Below, piece by piece: positions 1 through 7,207 of a stretch of 11,331 bases of DNA. Source of the stretch: DASQHM01 sp035632095 (GTDB lineage: Bacteria; Pseudomonadota; Alphaproteobacteria; Ferrovibrionales; Ferrovibrionaceae). The stretch is from assembly GCA_035632095.1 (NCBI GenBank), contig DASQHM010000031.1, positions 1 to 11,331 on the forward strand. The letters run 5' to 3'. Each line of letters opens with the position of its first letter. Position 1 is the first letter of the stretch. The position numbers and the translations under genes were made by a program. Under the pieces are notes generated by a model, which made no database searches, had not been told where the DNA came from, and saw only the letters and a list, made by a program, of their open reading frames with translations.

Positions 1-603
1 GGCGAAGCCCCAACTGGCCGGCCGGCGGCGCGCGCGGCCGAGCACCATGGCAAGCGGCGGCAGACTGCCGAGCCATCCGGCGGAGGCCGCGAGATGCACC
101 AGTTGCGACACGAGCAGGGTCCAGCCGGAAACGCCCTCGACCGCGGCCGCATGCCCGGCCCAGGCGAGGCTTAGAACCAGCGCCAGGCCGAGCACCAATC
201 CGATCCGCGTGTCCGCCGGCGCGCTCTCCCCGCCGCGCGCGCGGAAGAACAACCAGATCGCCAGCAGGAACAGGACCAGACCGCGAAACTGCCAGAGCCT
301 GCCGAACAGCGTCTTCGATATCACGACGCCGATCACCGCCGGCGACATGGCGCCGGAGAACGGCCGCCCGCTCATGTTCATCGCTTCCGCGGCCAGCCAC
401 AGCAGGCCGGTTAGAAGCGCCACGATCAGGCTCCATGCCGTGGTGCGGTCGATCCATCGGCTGACAGCCTGAAGCTGCGCCGCGCTGTCGAGCGATACGC
501 GGGCGGCGGGACGCGCCATCAGCAGCAGGAAGACGCAGCCGCCCGCCGGCACCATGCATGCCGCCATGTGCAGTCCGCGGACCGCGTCCGCCCAATCAAT
601 CAT
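1..603 (-). CDS. copD: CopD family inner-membrane copper protein, 5' part only
   Basis: The first 201 residues are in the window; the frame stays open to the left edge, so the C-terminal part is missing. The fragment is strongly hydrophobic, with helices around residues 11-30, 56-73, 88-98, 106-121, 133-149 and 165-187. It carries family hallmarks: TAWSLIVALLTGLLWLAAEA (55-74), TLFGRLWQ (98-105), the WAGHAAA stretch with His151, and QLVHLAASAGWLGSLPPL (167-184) with His170. Conserved membrane histidines of this kind are proposed copper ligands. CopD proteins work with periplasmic CopC and are generally thought to move copper across the inner membrane into the cytoplasm. The ATG at 603 lies 10 bases after the copC stop, so the two are almost certainly co-transcribed and probably translationally coupled. 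The family call is firm; the transport direction is inferred from the family. Confidence 0.9.
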   Translation of the reverse strand, partial: MIDWADAVRGLHMAACMVPAGGCVFLLLMARPAARVSLDSAAQLQAVSRWIDRTTAWSLIVALLTGLLWLAAEAMNMSGRPFSGAMSPAVIGVVISKTLFGRLWQFRGLVLFLLAIWLFFRARGGESAPADTRIGLVLGLALVLSLAWAGHAAAVEGVSGWTLLVSQLVHLAASAGWLGSLPPLAMVLGRARRRPASWGFA

Positions 604-613
604 TTCGGCCGCT

Positions 614-976
614 TCATGGCGCCACTTCGAAGGTGAAATGGCCTTCGGTCACGTGCGTGTCGACCGAAAGCGCCCGCCAGATCACTTTGTAGACGCCCGG
701 CGGCAGTTGCTGCAGGGAAATGACCAGCAGCGCCTTGTCGCTCGCATCGACACGCTGGTCTCCTTTGTCGACCTGCTTCCCCGATGCATCCAAGACTTGC
801 ACGGTGGTGAAGGCCGGCTCGAGGTCCTGGGTATACCAGAGGTGCATCTCCGCCGGTGCGCCATGCACGGTGGAGCCGACCGCCGGATCGGCATGGTCGA
901 GGAAGGCATGGGCGGATGCCGGTCCCGCCGCGCCGAGCAGCAGGGCCGTCGCGAACAACAGCGAGCGCGAGGTCAT
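614..976 (-). CDS. copC: CopC periplasmic copper-binding protein
   Basis: 120 residues, the usual CopC length. Residues 1-22 are a signal peptide ending in GPASA, so the mature protein would start at His23 (HAFLDHADPAVGS). In CopC the N-terminal amine and His1 are Cu(II) ligands together with an Asp-x-His pair near the C-terminus. Here that pair is Asp106/His108 in SVDTHVTEGHFTFEV, so the Cu(II) site looks intact. The Met/His-rich Cu(I) loop of classical plasmid CopC is absent: after the signal peptide the only methionine is Met44. This is the Cu(II)-only type. The start ATG overlaps the stop of the upstream barrel gene as ATGA, which fixes the start and suggests translational coupling. copD follows 10 bases downstream. 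Likely role: binding Cu(II) in the periplasm and handing it to CopD. Confidence 0.95.
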   Translation of the reverse strand: MTSRSLLFATALLLGAAGPASAHAFLDHADPAVGSTVHGAPAEMHLWYTQDLEPAFTTVQVLDASGKQVDKGDQRVDASDKALLVISLQQLPPGVYKVIWRALSVDTHVTEGHFTFEVAP

Positions 977-1944
977 TGCGAACCTCCGAACAAGGGCTTG
1001 CCGATGGTGGTCGGGAAGATGTCGTCGAGGAACATGTGGAATTGCGCGATGGCGCCCACATAGTGACCCGAACGAGTATTGACCGGCACCAAGGCCTCGA
1101 CGCCGATCTGGTAATAGCTCCCAACCCACAGCAGACCGGGAGCGACCGTGCCGGTCGTTTCGCGATTGCCATGCTCCGTCGGCGTTGAGAGCGAGAGTTC
1201 CACCACCGGAATGAAGCGATTGAACGGCGCACGCAATCCGATGTCCTTCACGAAGGATTGCAGGTACGGAATGCTGTACTCCACCGCGAAGCCCCATTGG
1301 ATGTTCTGCTGGTGGATATCGACGCTGCCGTCGTCATGGGTCGTGTGGCCGCGATCGGGAACGGCGTAACCGAGCGTGCCGGTGATGGCAAAGGGCTTGA
1401 GCAAGCCCATGCTGTCCGGCAGGTCGCCCAGGCCTTTGCCGAACTCGAGGGTCGGCGTGTAGATGTTTTCCTTGTCGGCGCCGACGCGGGGCGCGCCGCT
1501 GCCGCCGATCTGCCATCCGAGCGCCGCGGCCATCAGCGCCTCGTGCTGATCGTCGCGAAAGAACACGTATTTCGTCGTCGTCTGGAAATCCGCGAGGCCG
1601 GTCGTCGTACTAACGCCCTTCGTCGCGATATGCTTCCAGGTCGCGGCGAATTCGAGGCCGAAATTCGGGGTGACGCGTTTCGAGAAATCGAAGAACGTGG
1701 TATCGATCTCGCGCGACGGCGGATTTGCTCCCGCCGGATTCTTGGTTACCTGCACGGTCGGTGTGGCAAGTTCGTCGCCGACGAAAGGATCGTCGGTGAT
1801 CAAGGTTGCCGGAAAGAAGCGCTCGCCGGCAAAGCCGTGCGCAAGCGCCGGGGCATTTTGCGCCGTTATGGCGCCCGCCGCGCCGAGCGCGGCAAGCAGC
1901 GTTCCGCGCGGCGTGCGCGCGGACGCGAGAATTGTGCGAAGCAT
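973..1944 (-). CDS. Uncharacterised exported protein, probable outer-membrane beta-barrel, copper-operon associated
   Basis: 323 residues. The N-terminus is a long signal sequence (hydrophobic about 14-34, cleavage probably near PALAHG, 32-37), followed by HGFAGERFFPATLITDDPF. The rest has no membrane helix but many amphipathic strands of alternating polar and apolar residues: 96-107, 122-130, 138-147, 162-170, 185-195, 215-226, 245-253, 267-288 and 295-307. That pattern fits an outer-membrane barrel or a large periplasmic beta-protein. I recognise it only as a type of hypothetical 'transporter-like' protein seen beside copC in alphaproteobacteria. The ATG at 1944 has a good ribosome site (GGGAGA, 1954-1959) nine bases upstream. 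The stop overlaps the copC start as ATGA. Its context suggests a role in copper passage or sensing at the outer membrane, but this is inference; no metal motif stands out beyond scattered histidines (36, 200, 203, 211, 258). Confidence 0.8.
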   Translation of the reverse strand: MLRTILASARTPRGTLLAALGAAGAITAQNAPALAHGFAGERFFPATLITDDPFVGDELATPTVQVTKNPAGANPPSREIDTTFFDFSKRVTPNFGLEFAATWKHIATKGVSTTTGLADFQTTTKYVFFRDDQHEALMAAALGWQIGGSGAPRVGADKENIYTPTLEFGKGLGDLPDSMGLLKPFAITGTLGYAVPDRGHTTHDDGSVDIHQQNIQWGFAVEYSIPYLQSFVKDIGLRAPFNRFIPVVELSLSTPTEHGNRETTGTVAPGLLWVGSYYQIGVEALVPVNTRSGHYVGAIAQFHMFLDDIFPTTIGKPLFGGSQ

Positions 1945-1950
1945 GTGTCG

Positions 1951-2002
1951 AGGTCTCCCATTTCGCTGACCTGTTGTGAGGGAACGAGCGCCGCGACGGC
2001 GC
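1951..2002 (-). other. Intercistronic leader with two short inverted repeats
   Basis: The 64 bases between the DUF2946-like stop and the barrel-gene start hold a 5-bp GC stem (1988-1992 with 1998-2002, five-base loop). They also hold a second 5-bp inverted repeat, AGGTC at 1951-1955 with GACCT at 1968-1972, whose 12-base loop contains much of the GGGAGA ribosome site of the barrel gene. Both stems are short and in GC-rich DNA such pairings can arise by chance. No U-tract follows, so they are not terminators. They could at most tune mRNA stability or translation between the two genes. Confidence 0.25.
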
Positions 2003-2008
2003 CTGGTC

Positions 2009-2467
2009 TCAGGTCAACGCGGGAGGGGCACGGGGTTGGGCAAGAGTGCGGACGCGGGCGTCATGACGCCGGTCGGGCAACTGCTGATCCGCCACCGCGG
2101 CAACGAGCAGCGGCTGCGGCAAATCGGGCGGCGTCGGTTGGAGCAGGTTGGCCAGGTTCTGGCCGGCTTGCCAGAGCGGGCACGCCGGCTGCTTGCCCTG
2201 GCTGGAATCGCCGAGCGGACTGCCGTTCTGCGGGCCGTGGCGATGCTCGTCCAGCAGCGCCAGCGCCGCATGCGCAACGCTCTGGTGCGAATCGGCGGAG
2301 CGGCTGGCGGTCGCAAAAGCGGAGGCGACATCCGCCGCGTCATGAGCCGGCGTGGCGATAAGTTGCAACACCAGCGCGAGCGCGCCGAGCCAAGCCATGG
2401 CCCGGCAATGCCGCAACCGGCTCAACAATCGATTTCGCCCCACTTTCGACGGCGCGCGGTGCCGCAC
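2009..2467 (-). CDS. DUF2946-like small exported/anchored protein
   Basis: 152 residues. A basic N-terminus (1-22, many Arg) is followed by a hydrophobic segment at 25-39 (WLGALALVLQLIATP), which would act as signal peptide or single membrane anchor. The remainder is hydrophilic with histidines at 42, 61, 66, 75 and 77. The most diagnostic stretch is QPACPLWQAGQNLANLL (93-109), resembling the conserved Cys-Pro region of DUF2946 proteins, and the end RAPP (146-149) also fits. DUF2946 proteins commonly sit in copper gene clusters and are uncharacterised. Family members often have CPxC here; this one has CPLW, leaving Cys96 alone, apart from Cys21 in the basic leader. The GTG start is chosen because GAGGAG (2472-2477) lies just upstream; an ATG at 2398 lacks a ribosome site. 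It is first in the copper operon. Confidence 0.72.
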   Translation of the reverse strand: MRHRAPSKVGRNRLLSRLRHCRAMAWLGALALVLQLIATPAHDAADVASAFATASRSADSHQSVAHAALALLDEHRHGPQNGSPLGDSSQGKQPACPLWQAGQNLANLLQPTPPDLPQPLLVAAVADQQLPDRRHDARVRTLAQPRAPPALT

Positions 2468-2677
2468 GGCACTCCTCGTCTAGCCCATGTCGCGTCCCGG
2501 ACGTAAACACTTCGCCCGGCGCGATTAGTCCCAGCTTGGCAGATCGGCGGCCGGAAGCCAATGCGCGCAATCACCGGAAGCGCTTATCGCCGGCCTTCAC
2601 AATCGCTTGAACGTCTCAACCGGCGCGCCATGAGCGCAGTCCTTGGCGGGACGGTGCCGGCGACCTATGTTTGCACC
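2468..2677. promoter_or_regulatory. Divergent intergenic region between the copper operon and the TPR gene
   Basis: 210 bases separate two divergent starts, so the control sites of both must lie here or in the adjacent coding ends. On the minus strand GAGGAG (2472-2477) sits four bases before the GTG of the DUF2946-like gene and decides that start. I could not find a convincing minus-strand -35/-10 pair, nor a CueR-type spaced palindrome. An 8-bp direct repeat, CCGGAAGC, occurs at 2551-2558 and 2574-2581, spaced 23 bases start to start, about two helical turns. A plus-strand open frame can be extended upstream to 2561, but the signal peptide at 2678 argues that this part is non-coding. Confidence 0.6.
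2643..2671 (+). promoter_or_regulatory. Possible sigma70-type promoter of the TPR gene
   Basis: TTGGCG at 2643-2648 (four of six matches to TTGACA) and TATGTT at 2666-2671 (four of six matches to TATAAT) are separated by exactly 17 bases. Transcription would begin six or seven bases after the -10 element, at or next to the A of the ATG at 2678. No Shine-Dalgarno sequence precedes that ATG. The two facts agree with a leaderless transcript, but two 4/6 hexamers are weak evidence alone. Confidence 0.35.
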
Positions 2678-3226
2678 ATGCGCGCCTTCCTTATCGCCCT
2701 AGCAATAGCGTTAATGCTGCCCGCCATGGCCTTCGCCAAGCAGGGCGACGAGCGGCTCGACAGCCTGTTCGAGCGGCTGCAGGCGGCGCATGACGCGGTC
2801 GAGGTCAAGGTGCTAGAAGCCGCGATATGGCAGATCTGGCTGCAATCGGGCAGCGATTCGGTCGATCTGCTGATGCAGGACGGCACCCTCGCCATGAGCC
2901 AGGGCGATTACCGCAAGGCGCTCGAAGCGTTCGACGCCATAGTGCAGGTCGAGCCCGATTTCGCCGAGGGATGGAACAAGCGCGCCACGCTCTATTACGT
3001 CATGGGCAACTACCAGGCTTCCATCGCCGATATTCAAAAGACCCTGGCACTGGAACCGCGGCACTTCGGCGCGCTCTCGGGCCTCGGGCAGATCCTCGAC
3101 CGGCTGGAAGACGCCAAGGGCGCACTCGCGGCCTACAGCCGCGCGCTCGCGGCCGATCCGCATCTGGATGACGTGCGCGAGCGCGTGAAGCAGCTCACGC
3201 TGAAGGTCAAGGGCAGCCCGATCTGA
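2678..3226 (+). CDS. Secreted tetratricopeptide-repeat protein
   Basis: 182 residues. Residues 1-20 form a signal peptide (hydrophobic core FLIALAIALMLPAMAFA, cleavage before Lys21). Three 34-residue TPR units follow in tandem at about 62-95, 96-129 and 130-163, with the typical G-Y/A-A-P pattern (GDYRKALEAFDAIVQVEPDF, GNYQASIADIQKTLALEPRH, DAKGALAAYSRALAADPHL). Residues 21-61 are an additional helical region (RLDSLFERLQAA...). TPRs bind partner proteins; the partner is unknown. The start at 2678 is preferred over upstream ATGs at 2561 and 2630 because it gives a clean signal peptide. No ribosome site precedes it. The gene ends in TGA one base before the stop of the convergent pyk. Proteins like this are widespread hypothetical TPR proteins in alphaproteobacteria, probably periplasmic. 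Confidence 0.88.
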   Translation: MRAFLIALAIALMLPAMAFAKQGDERLDSLFERLQAAHDAVEVKVLEAAIWQIWLQSGSDSVDLLMQDGTLAMSQGDYRKALEAFDAIVQVEPDFAEGWNKRATLYYVMGNYQASIADIQKTLALEPRHFGALSGLGQILDRLEDAKGALAAYSRALAADPHLDDVRERVKQLTLKVKGSPI

Positions 3227-3227
3227 G

Positions 3228-4661
3228 TCAGCGCCGGCGGCCGTCTGGATCGACCCAGGCCAAGCGCAGGATGTTGGTGGCGCCCGGCGTGCCGAAGGGA
3301 ACGCCGGCCGTGATGACGATGCGCTGGCCCTTTTCGGCGAATCCCTCGGTCATTGCGGTGCGGCCCGCCTTCTCGACCATGTCGCCGAAGTTGGTGGCAT
3401 CGATGTTGGGCACGCAGTGGACGCCCCAGGCGATGGTGAGCCGCCGCGCCGTGTCGAGCGAGGGCGTAAGGCAAAGCACCGGCACGCGCGGCCGCTCGCG
3501 GGCGGCCCGCAAGGCAGTCGAGCCCGACGTCGTATAGGTGACGATAGCGGCGGCGTTGATGGTTTCCGCCACCTGGCGCGCCGCCGCCGTGATCGCGTCC
3601 GCCGACGTCGGTTCCGGATTGGCGTGCTCGGCATCCATGATGCCGCGATAGAGCGGCTCGCTCTCGATCCGTTCGGCGATGCGGCTCATGGTGGCGACCG
3701 CGTCCACGGGATATTCGCCGGCGGCGGATTCCGCCGACAGCATGATCGCATCCGTACCGTCCCACACGGCAGTGGCGACGTCGGAGACTTCGGCCCGCGT
3801 GGGCGAAGGCGCGTGCACCATGCTCTCCAGCATCTGCGTCGCCACGATCACCGGCCGGCCGGCGCGGCGCGCGGCGCGGATGATGCGTTTTTGCAAGCCC
3901 GGCACTTCTTCGAGCGGCAGCTCCACCCCGAGATCGCCGCGCGCCACCATCAACGCGTCGGCAAGCTCGATGATTTCGTCGAGACGGCGCACCGCCGCCG
4001 GCTTTTCGATCTTGGCCAGCACGGCGGCGCGGCCGGCGACGAGCTTGCGCGCCTCCGCGAGATCGTCGGGGCGCTGAACGAAGCTCAACGCCACCCAGTC
4101 GACGCCGAGGCCGATGGCGAATTCCAGGTCGCTGCGGTCCTTTTCGGTCAGCGACGTCAACGGCAGGACCGCGTCGGGCACGTTGACCCCCTTGCGGTCG
4201 GTGAGCGTGCCGCCGGTGACGACCATGCAATCGGCGTAGTCGTTTCCCGCCTCTTTCACCACGAGCCGGATCTTGCCGTCGTCGAGCAGCACGCGCATGC
4301 CGGCGGCAAGTGCCGCGAAGATTTCCGGGTGCGGCAGCGGAGCGCGCGTCCGATCGCCCGGCACCGTCGAGAGGTCTAGACGGAAATGCGATCCCTGCAG
4401 CAGGTGCGCGGTGCCGCCGGCCAGCGTGCCGACACGGAGTTTCGGTCCCTGCAGATCGGCGAGAATGCCGATCGGCCGGCCGGTCGCGTCCTCGAGTGCG
4501 CGGATCGCGGCGTGGCGCTGGCGATGCTCATCCCGCCCGCCGTGGCTGAAGTTCAGCCGGAACACGTCGGCGCCAGCCTCGAACAGTCTAGCGATCATGG
4601 CCGGATCGGAACTGGCCGGTCCAAGCGTCGCGACGATTTTTGTATTGCGCTGCCGACGCAT
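3228..4661 (-). CDS. pyk: Pyruvate kinase
   Basis: 477 residues, the normal length. It transfers phosphate from phosphoenolpyruvate to ADP, giving pyruvate and ATP in the cytoplasm. The active-site landmarks are all present: RLNFSHG (35-41; Arg35, Asn37, Ser39), ADLQGPKLR (68-76), DDGKI (127-131), the catalytic Lys217 in LAKIEKP, the metal ligands Glu219 and Asp243 (in MVARGDLGVE, 238-247), Thr275 in VATQMLESM, and SAESAAGEYPV (309-319). The small B domain lies around 77-160 and the C-terminal regulatory domain from about 353, with a TTSGSTA loop at 377-383. The ATG at 4661 is directly followed by RRQRNTKIVATLGPAS, a typical Pyk start, and lies 10 bases after the glycerate kinase stop. It is the last gene of a six-gene run. 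No terminator is visible before the convergent TPR gene. Confidence 0.98.
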   Translation of the reverse strand: MRRQRNTKIVATLGPASSDPAMIARLFEAGADVFRLNFSHGGRDEHRQRHAAIRALEDATGRPIGILADLQGPKLRVGTLAGGTAHLLQGSHFRLDLSTVPGDRTRAPLPHPEIFAALAAGMRVLLDDGKIRLVVKEAGNDYADCMVVTGGTLTDRKGVNVPDAVLPLTSLTEKDRSDLEFAIGLGVDWVALSFVQRPDDLAEARKLVAGRAAVLAKIEKPAAVRRLDEIIELADALMVARGDLGVELPLEEVPGLQKRIIRAARRAGRPVIVATQMLESMVHAPSPTRAEVSDVATAVWDGTDAIMLSAESAAGEYPVDAVATMSRIAERIESEPLYRGIMDAEHANPEPTSADAITAAARQVAETINAAAIVTYTTSGSTALRAARERPRVPVLCLTPSLDTARRLTIAWGVHCVPNIDATNFGDMVEKAGRTAMTEGFAEKGQRIVITAGVPFGTPGATNILRLAWVDPDGRRR

Positions 4662-4671
4662 CCGCCGAAGC

Positions 4672-5946
4672 TTAGCCTCGCGCCGTTGGCGGCGCCACAA
4701 GGATCGCGCGGAAGTCGTTGATGTTGGTGCGTGTCGGCCCGGTGACGACCAGATCGCCGAGCGCCGAAAAGAAACCGTAGGCGTCGTTGTCGGCGAGGCG
4801 CGCCCTTGCATCCATTCCGAGCGCCGCCGCGCGGCGGAGCGAGTTGGGCCCGGCGATCGCGCCGGCGTTGTCCTCGCTGCCGTCGATGCCGTCCGTGTCG
4901 CAGGCGATGGCATGGATGCCCGGCGCACCGTCGAGCGCCAACGTCAACGCCAACAAATATTCGGCGTTGCGCCCGCCGCGCCCCTTGCCTTTCACCGTGA
5001 CCGTGGTCTCGCCGCCGGAAAGGATGCAGACCCGGCTGCCGGCTTTGGCGCGCGCCAGCGCCAGCGCGGCATGGGCCGTGCCGAGCTCGCGTGCCTCGCC
5101 CTCGAGAGCATCGCCCAGGATTTCCGGCGCGAATCCCGCATCGCGCGCCACGGCGCCGGCGGCATCGAGGGCCCCGCCCGGCGTCGCGACGATCCGGAAT
5201 TCCGCGCGCGCCAAACGCGGGTCGCCGGGCTTCGGCGATTCCTCGCGCGCCGCAGCGAGATGCGCCAGGACGGCCGGCGGTCCGGCGATGCGATACTTGG
5301 CCAGGATCGCGCGCGCTTCGGCGAACGTGGTCGGATCGGGCACGGTCGGACCCGATGCGATGGTGGCCGGGTCGTTGCCGGGCACGTCCGAGATCGCCAG
5401 CGTCACCACGCGCGCGGGCGCCGCCGCCGCGCCGAGACGCCCGCCCTTGATGGCCGAGAGATGCTTGCGCACGCAATTGATCTCGCCGATATTGGCGCCG
5501 GACCGCAGCAGCGCGCGCGTCACCGCCTGCTTGTCGGCGAGGGACAATCCCGGCGCCGGCATGGCGAGCAGCGCCGAGCCGCCGCCGGAAACAAGGCAAA
5601 GCACCAGATCGTCGGCGCTCAAGCCCTGCACCATCGCCAGGATACGCTTCGCCGCTTCCGTCCCGGCCGCATCGGGCACCGGATGCGATGCTTCGACCAC
5701 TTCGATGCGCGAAGCGGGCGCGCCATGTCCGTAGCGCGTCACGACCAGGCCCTGCAGCGGGCCCGGCCAATGACGCTCCACCGCCACCGCCATGGACGCG
5801 GCACCCTTGCCGGCGCCGACCACGAGGGTGCGGCCTTTCGGCGGCTCGGGCAGATGCGGCGGCAGGCAGGTCGCGGCATCGGCGGCACGGACCGCGGCAT
5901 CGAACAGAGTGCAAAGCAGCGTGCGCTCGTCGCCCATGCCCGGCAT
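4672..5946 (-). CDS. ttuD: Glycerate 2-kinase, MOFRL family (GckA/TtuD type)
   Basis: 424 residues, full length. Members phosphorylate glycerate to 2-phosphoglycerate; older annotations call them hydroxypyruvate reductase. The sequence shows the N-terminal Rossmann-like domain with GAGKGAASMA (44-53, Lys47), SGGGSALLA (120-128) and KHLSAIKGGRL (161-171). The C-terminal MOFRL domain (about 300-420) has SGGETTVTVKGKGRGGRN (310-327), DTDGIDG (350-356) and TGPTRTNINDFRA (402-414). There is no NAD-binding fold of a true reductase. The ATG at 5946 is one base after the MFS stop; Met4 is an alternative start. pyk follows after 10 bases, so the product enters lower glycolysis through enolase and Pyk. 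The ttuD-pyk pairing is known from tartrate/glycerate use in rhizobia and related bacteria. The symbol is by family resemblance. Confidence 0.94.
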   Translation of the reverse strand: MPGMGDERTLLCTLFDAAVRAADAATCLPPHLPEPPKGRTLVVGAGKGAASMAVAVERHWPGPLQGLVVTRYGHGAPASRIEVVEASHPVPDAAGTEAAKRILAMVQGLSADDLVLCLVSGGGSALLAMPAPGLSLADKQAVTRALLRSGANIGEINCVRKHLSAIKGGRLGAAAAPARVVTLAISDVPGNDPATIASGPTVPDPTTFAEARAILAKYRIAGPPAVLAHLAAAREESPKPGDPRLARAEFRIVATPGGALDAAGAVARDAGFAPEILGDALEGEARELGTAHAALALARAKAGSRVCILSGGETTVTVKGKGRGGRNAEYLLALTLALDGAPGIHAIACDTDGIDGSEDNAGAIAGPNSLRRAAALGMDARARLADNDAYGFFSALGDLVVTGPTRTNINDFRAILVAPPTARG

Positions 5947-5947
5947 C

Positions 5948-7207
5948 TTACCGGCGGACGCGCGCGCCGCGATAGACCTCGGGCAGCAGCAACGCCATGA
6001 GGATGCTGACCGCCTGCCATGCCGGGAACAGCAGGATCGCGTGGCCGAATGCGCCGCTCGAATAGATGCGGACGCCTTCGAAACTGAGCCCGCGCCATTG
6101 CAGATCGAGCAGCGCGCCCATGGCCGGCTGGAGCACGGCGCCGGCGCCGATCATGATCGTGTTGGCGAGGCCCGTGGCGGTGCTTGCGAGTTCCGGCGAG
6201 GTATAGGCGCGGCACATGGAATACGAGATCAGCATGCCGCCGCTGGCGATGCCGATGAGCAGATAGATCGCGCCGATCACCGGAACCGGCAGCGCCGACA
6301 CGAAGGCGAGATCGAGCCAGCCGAGCGCCGCCACGGCAAGCGAGCCTACGAGCGGCGGCCGGTGCCAGCCGATGCGATCGGTGATCGAGCCGATGAGCGG
6401 ACCGCCGAGGCCCCAGCCGACCAGCAGCAGCGCGTTCAGATTGGCGGCGGCGGCGTGACTGAGACCGTGGGTCTGCATGAGGAACGGCACGCTCCACAAA
6501 CCGCCGAAGGCAAGCATCGGCCCGGACAAGCCGCAGCCGGCGAACGCCGCCATCCAATTGTATCGCTGACGCATGACGATGCGGACCGCGCCGAGCAGCG
6601 AACGCTTCGGCTTCGGCCGCGGTACCCGCGGGTCGCGCACGAAAATTGCGATGGGCACCACCAGTGCCGCCAGCGCCAGCGCGACGGCCGCCAGACTGGC
6701 GCGCCAGCCGAAGCCCTCTACCGCATAGGCCAAGGGCCCTTGCGCCAAGACCGCGCCCGCAGTGCCGGCGGTCATGGTGAGCCCGGTCACCATGGCGAGC
6801 CGGTTCGCCGGCAGCCACAAGGCGGCCAGACCGACGGCGACAAGGAAGCTCGCGCCGCCGCCGAGCCCGCTGATCAGGCGGCCGAAATCCGCCGTGGCGA
6901 GATTGTGCGACGTGGCGAAGAGCAGGGTGCCGATGGCGCACAGGCCTGCCGCCGAGACAAGCAGCACGCGCGGGCCGAAACGGTCGAGCACGGCGCCGAT
7001 GGGGATTTGCATTCCGGAATAGGCATAGAAGTAGAACGACGACAACGCGCCGAGCGCCCCCGCGCCGACGGAGAACTCGTGCATCAACTCGTCCACCATG
7101 ACGCCCGGGCTCAGGCGCACCAGGAATTCCATGCAGAAAAAAACCGCCGCGAGGCCCCACACGAGCCAGCCGGTCATGCTCGGCGTGTCGCCCGCACGGC
7201 CGGTCAT
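5948..7207 (-). CDS. Major facilitator superfamily transporter
   Basis: 419 residues with about twelve hydrophobic segments, the standard MFS size. Motif A occurs in both halves: GAVLDRFGPR (71-80) and GSITDRIGWHR (273-283). The first half begins with FLVRLSPGVMVDELMHEF (28-45) and FYFYAYSGMQIPIG (58-71), a signature I associate with a bacterial MFS subgroup also common in Legionella and Coxiella. The central loop (191-205) is basic and proline-rich. The substrate cannot be read from sequence. The ATG at 7207 overlaps the EamA stop as ATGA and is preferred; Met11 (7177) would give 409 residues. Neither has a strong ribosome site, fitting coupled translation. The position directly upstream of the glycerate kinase suggests uptake of a carboxylic acid or related compound, but that is inference. 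Confidence 0.92.
   Translation of the reverse strand: MTGRAGDTPSMTGWLVWGLAAVFFCMEFLVRLSPGVMVDELMHEFSVGAGALGALSSFYFYAYSGMQIPIGAVLDRFGPRVLLVSAAGLCAIGTLLFATSHNLATADFGRLISGLGGGASFLVAVGLAALWLPANRLAMVTGLTMTAGTAGAVLAQGPLAYAVEGFGWRASLAAVALALAALVVPIAIFVRDPRVPRPKPKRSLLGAVRIVMRQRYNWMAAFAGCGLSGPMLAFGGLWSVPFLMQTHGLSHAAAANLNALLLVGWGLGGPLIGSITDRIGWHRPPLVGSLAVAALGWLDLAFVSALPVPVIGAIYLLIGIASGGMLISYSMCRAYTSPELASTATGLANTIMIGAGAVLQPAMGALLDLQWRGLSFEGVRIYSSGAFGHAILLFPAWQAVSILMALLLPEVYRGARVRR

Noticed and set aside
1258..2361. Plus-strand open frame (367 codons) across the barrel and DUF2946-like genes
   Set aside because: It crosses two minus-strand genes and their intercistronic gap, with Arg-rich unstructured content and no ribosome site of note.
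2340..2570. Minus-strand 76-codon frame overlapping the start of the DUF2946-like gene
   Set aside because: It overlaps a better-supported frame that has GAGGAG, a hydrophobic leader and family similarity; the fragment itself matches nothing recognisable.
2561..2677. N-terminal extension of the TPR protein to an upstream ATG
   Set aside because: The extension would bury a textbook signal peptide behind 39 residues and has no ribosome site.
4273..6000. Long plus-strand open frame (575 codons) opposite pyk and the glycerate kinase gene
   Set aside because: It is fully antisense to two unmistakable genes, rich in Arg/Ala/Gly/His from GC-biased codons read on the wrong strand, and has no recognisable domain.
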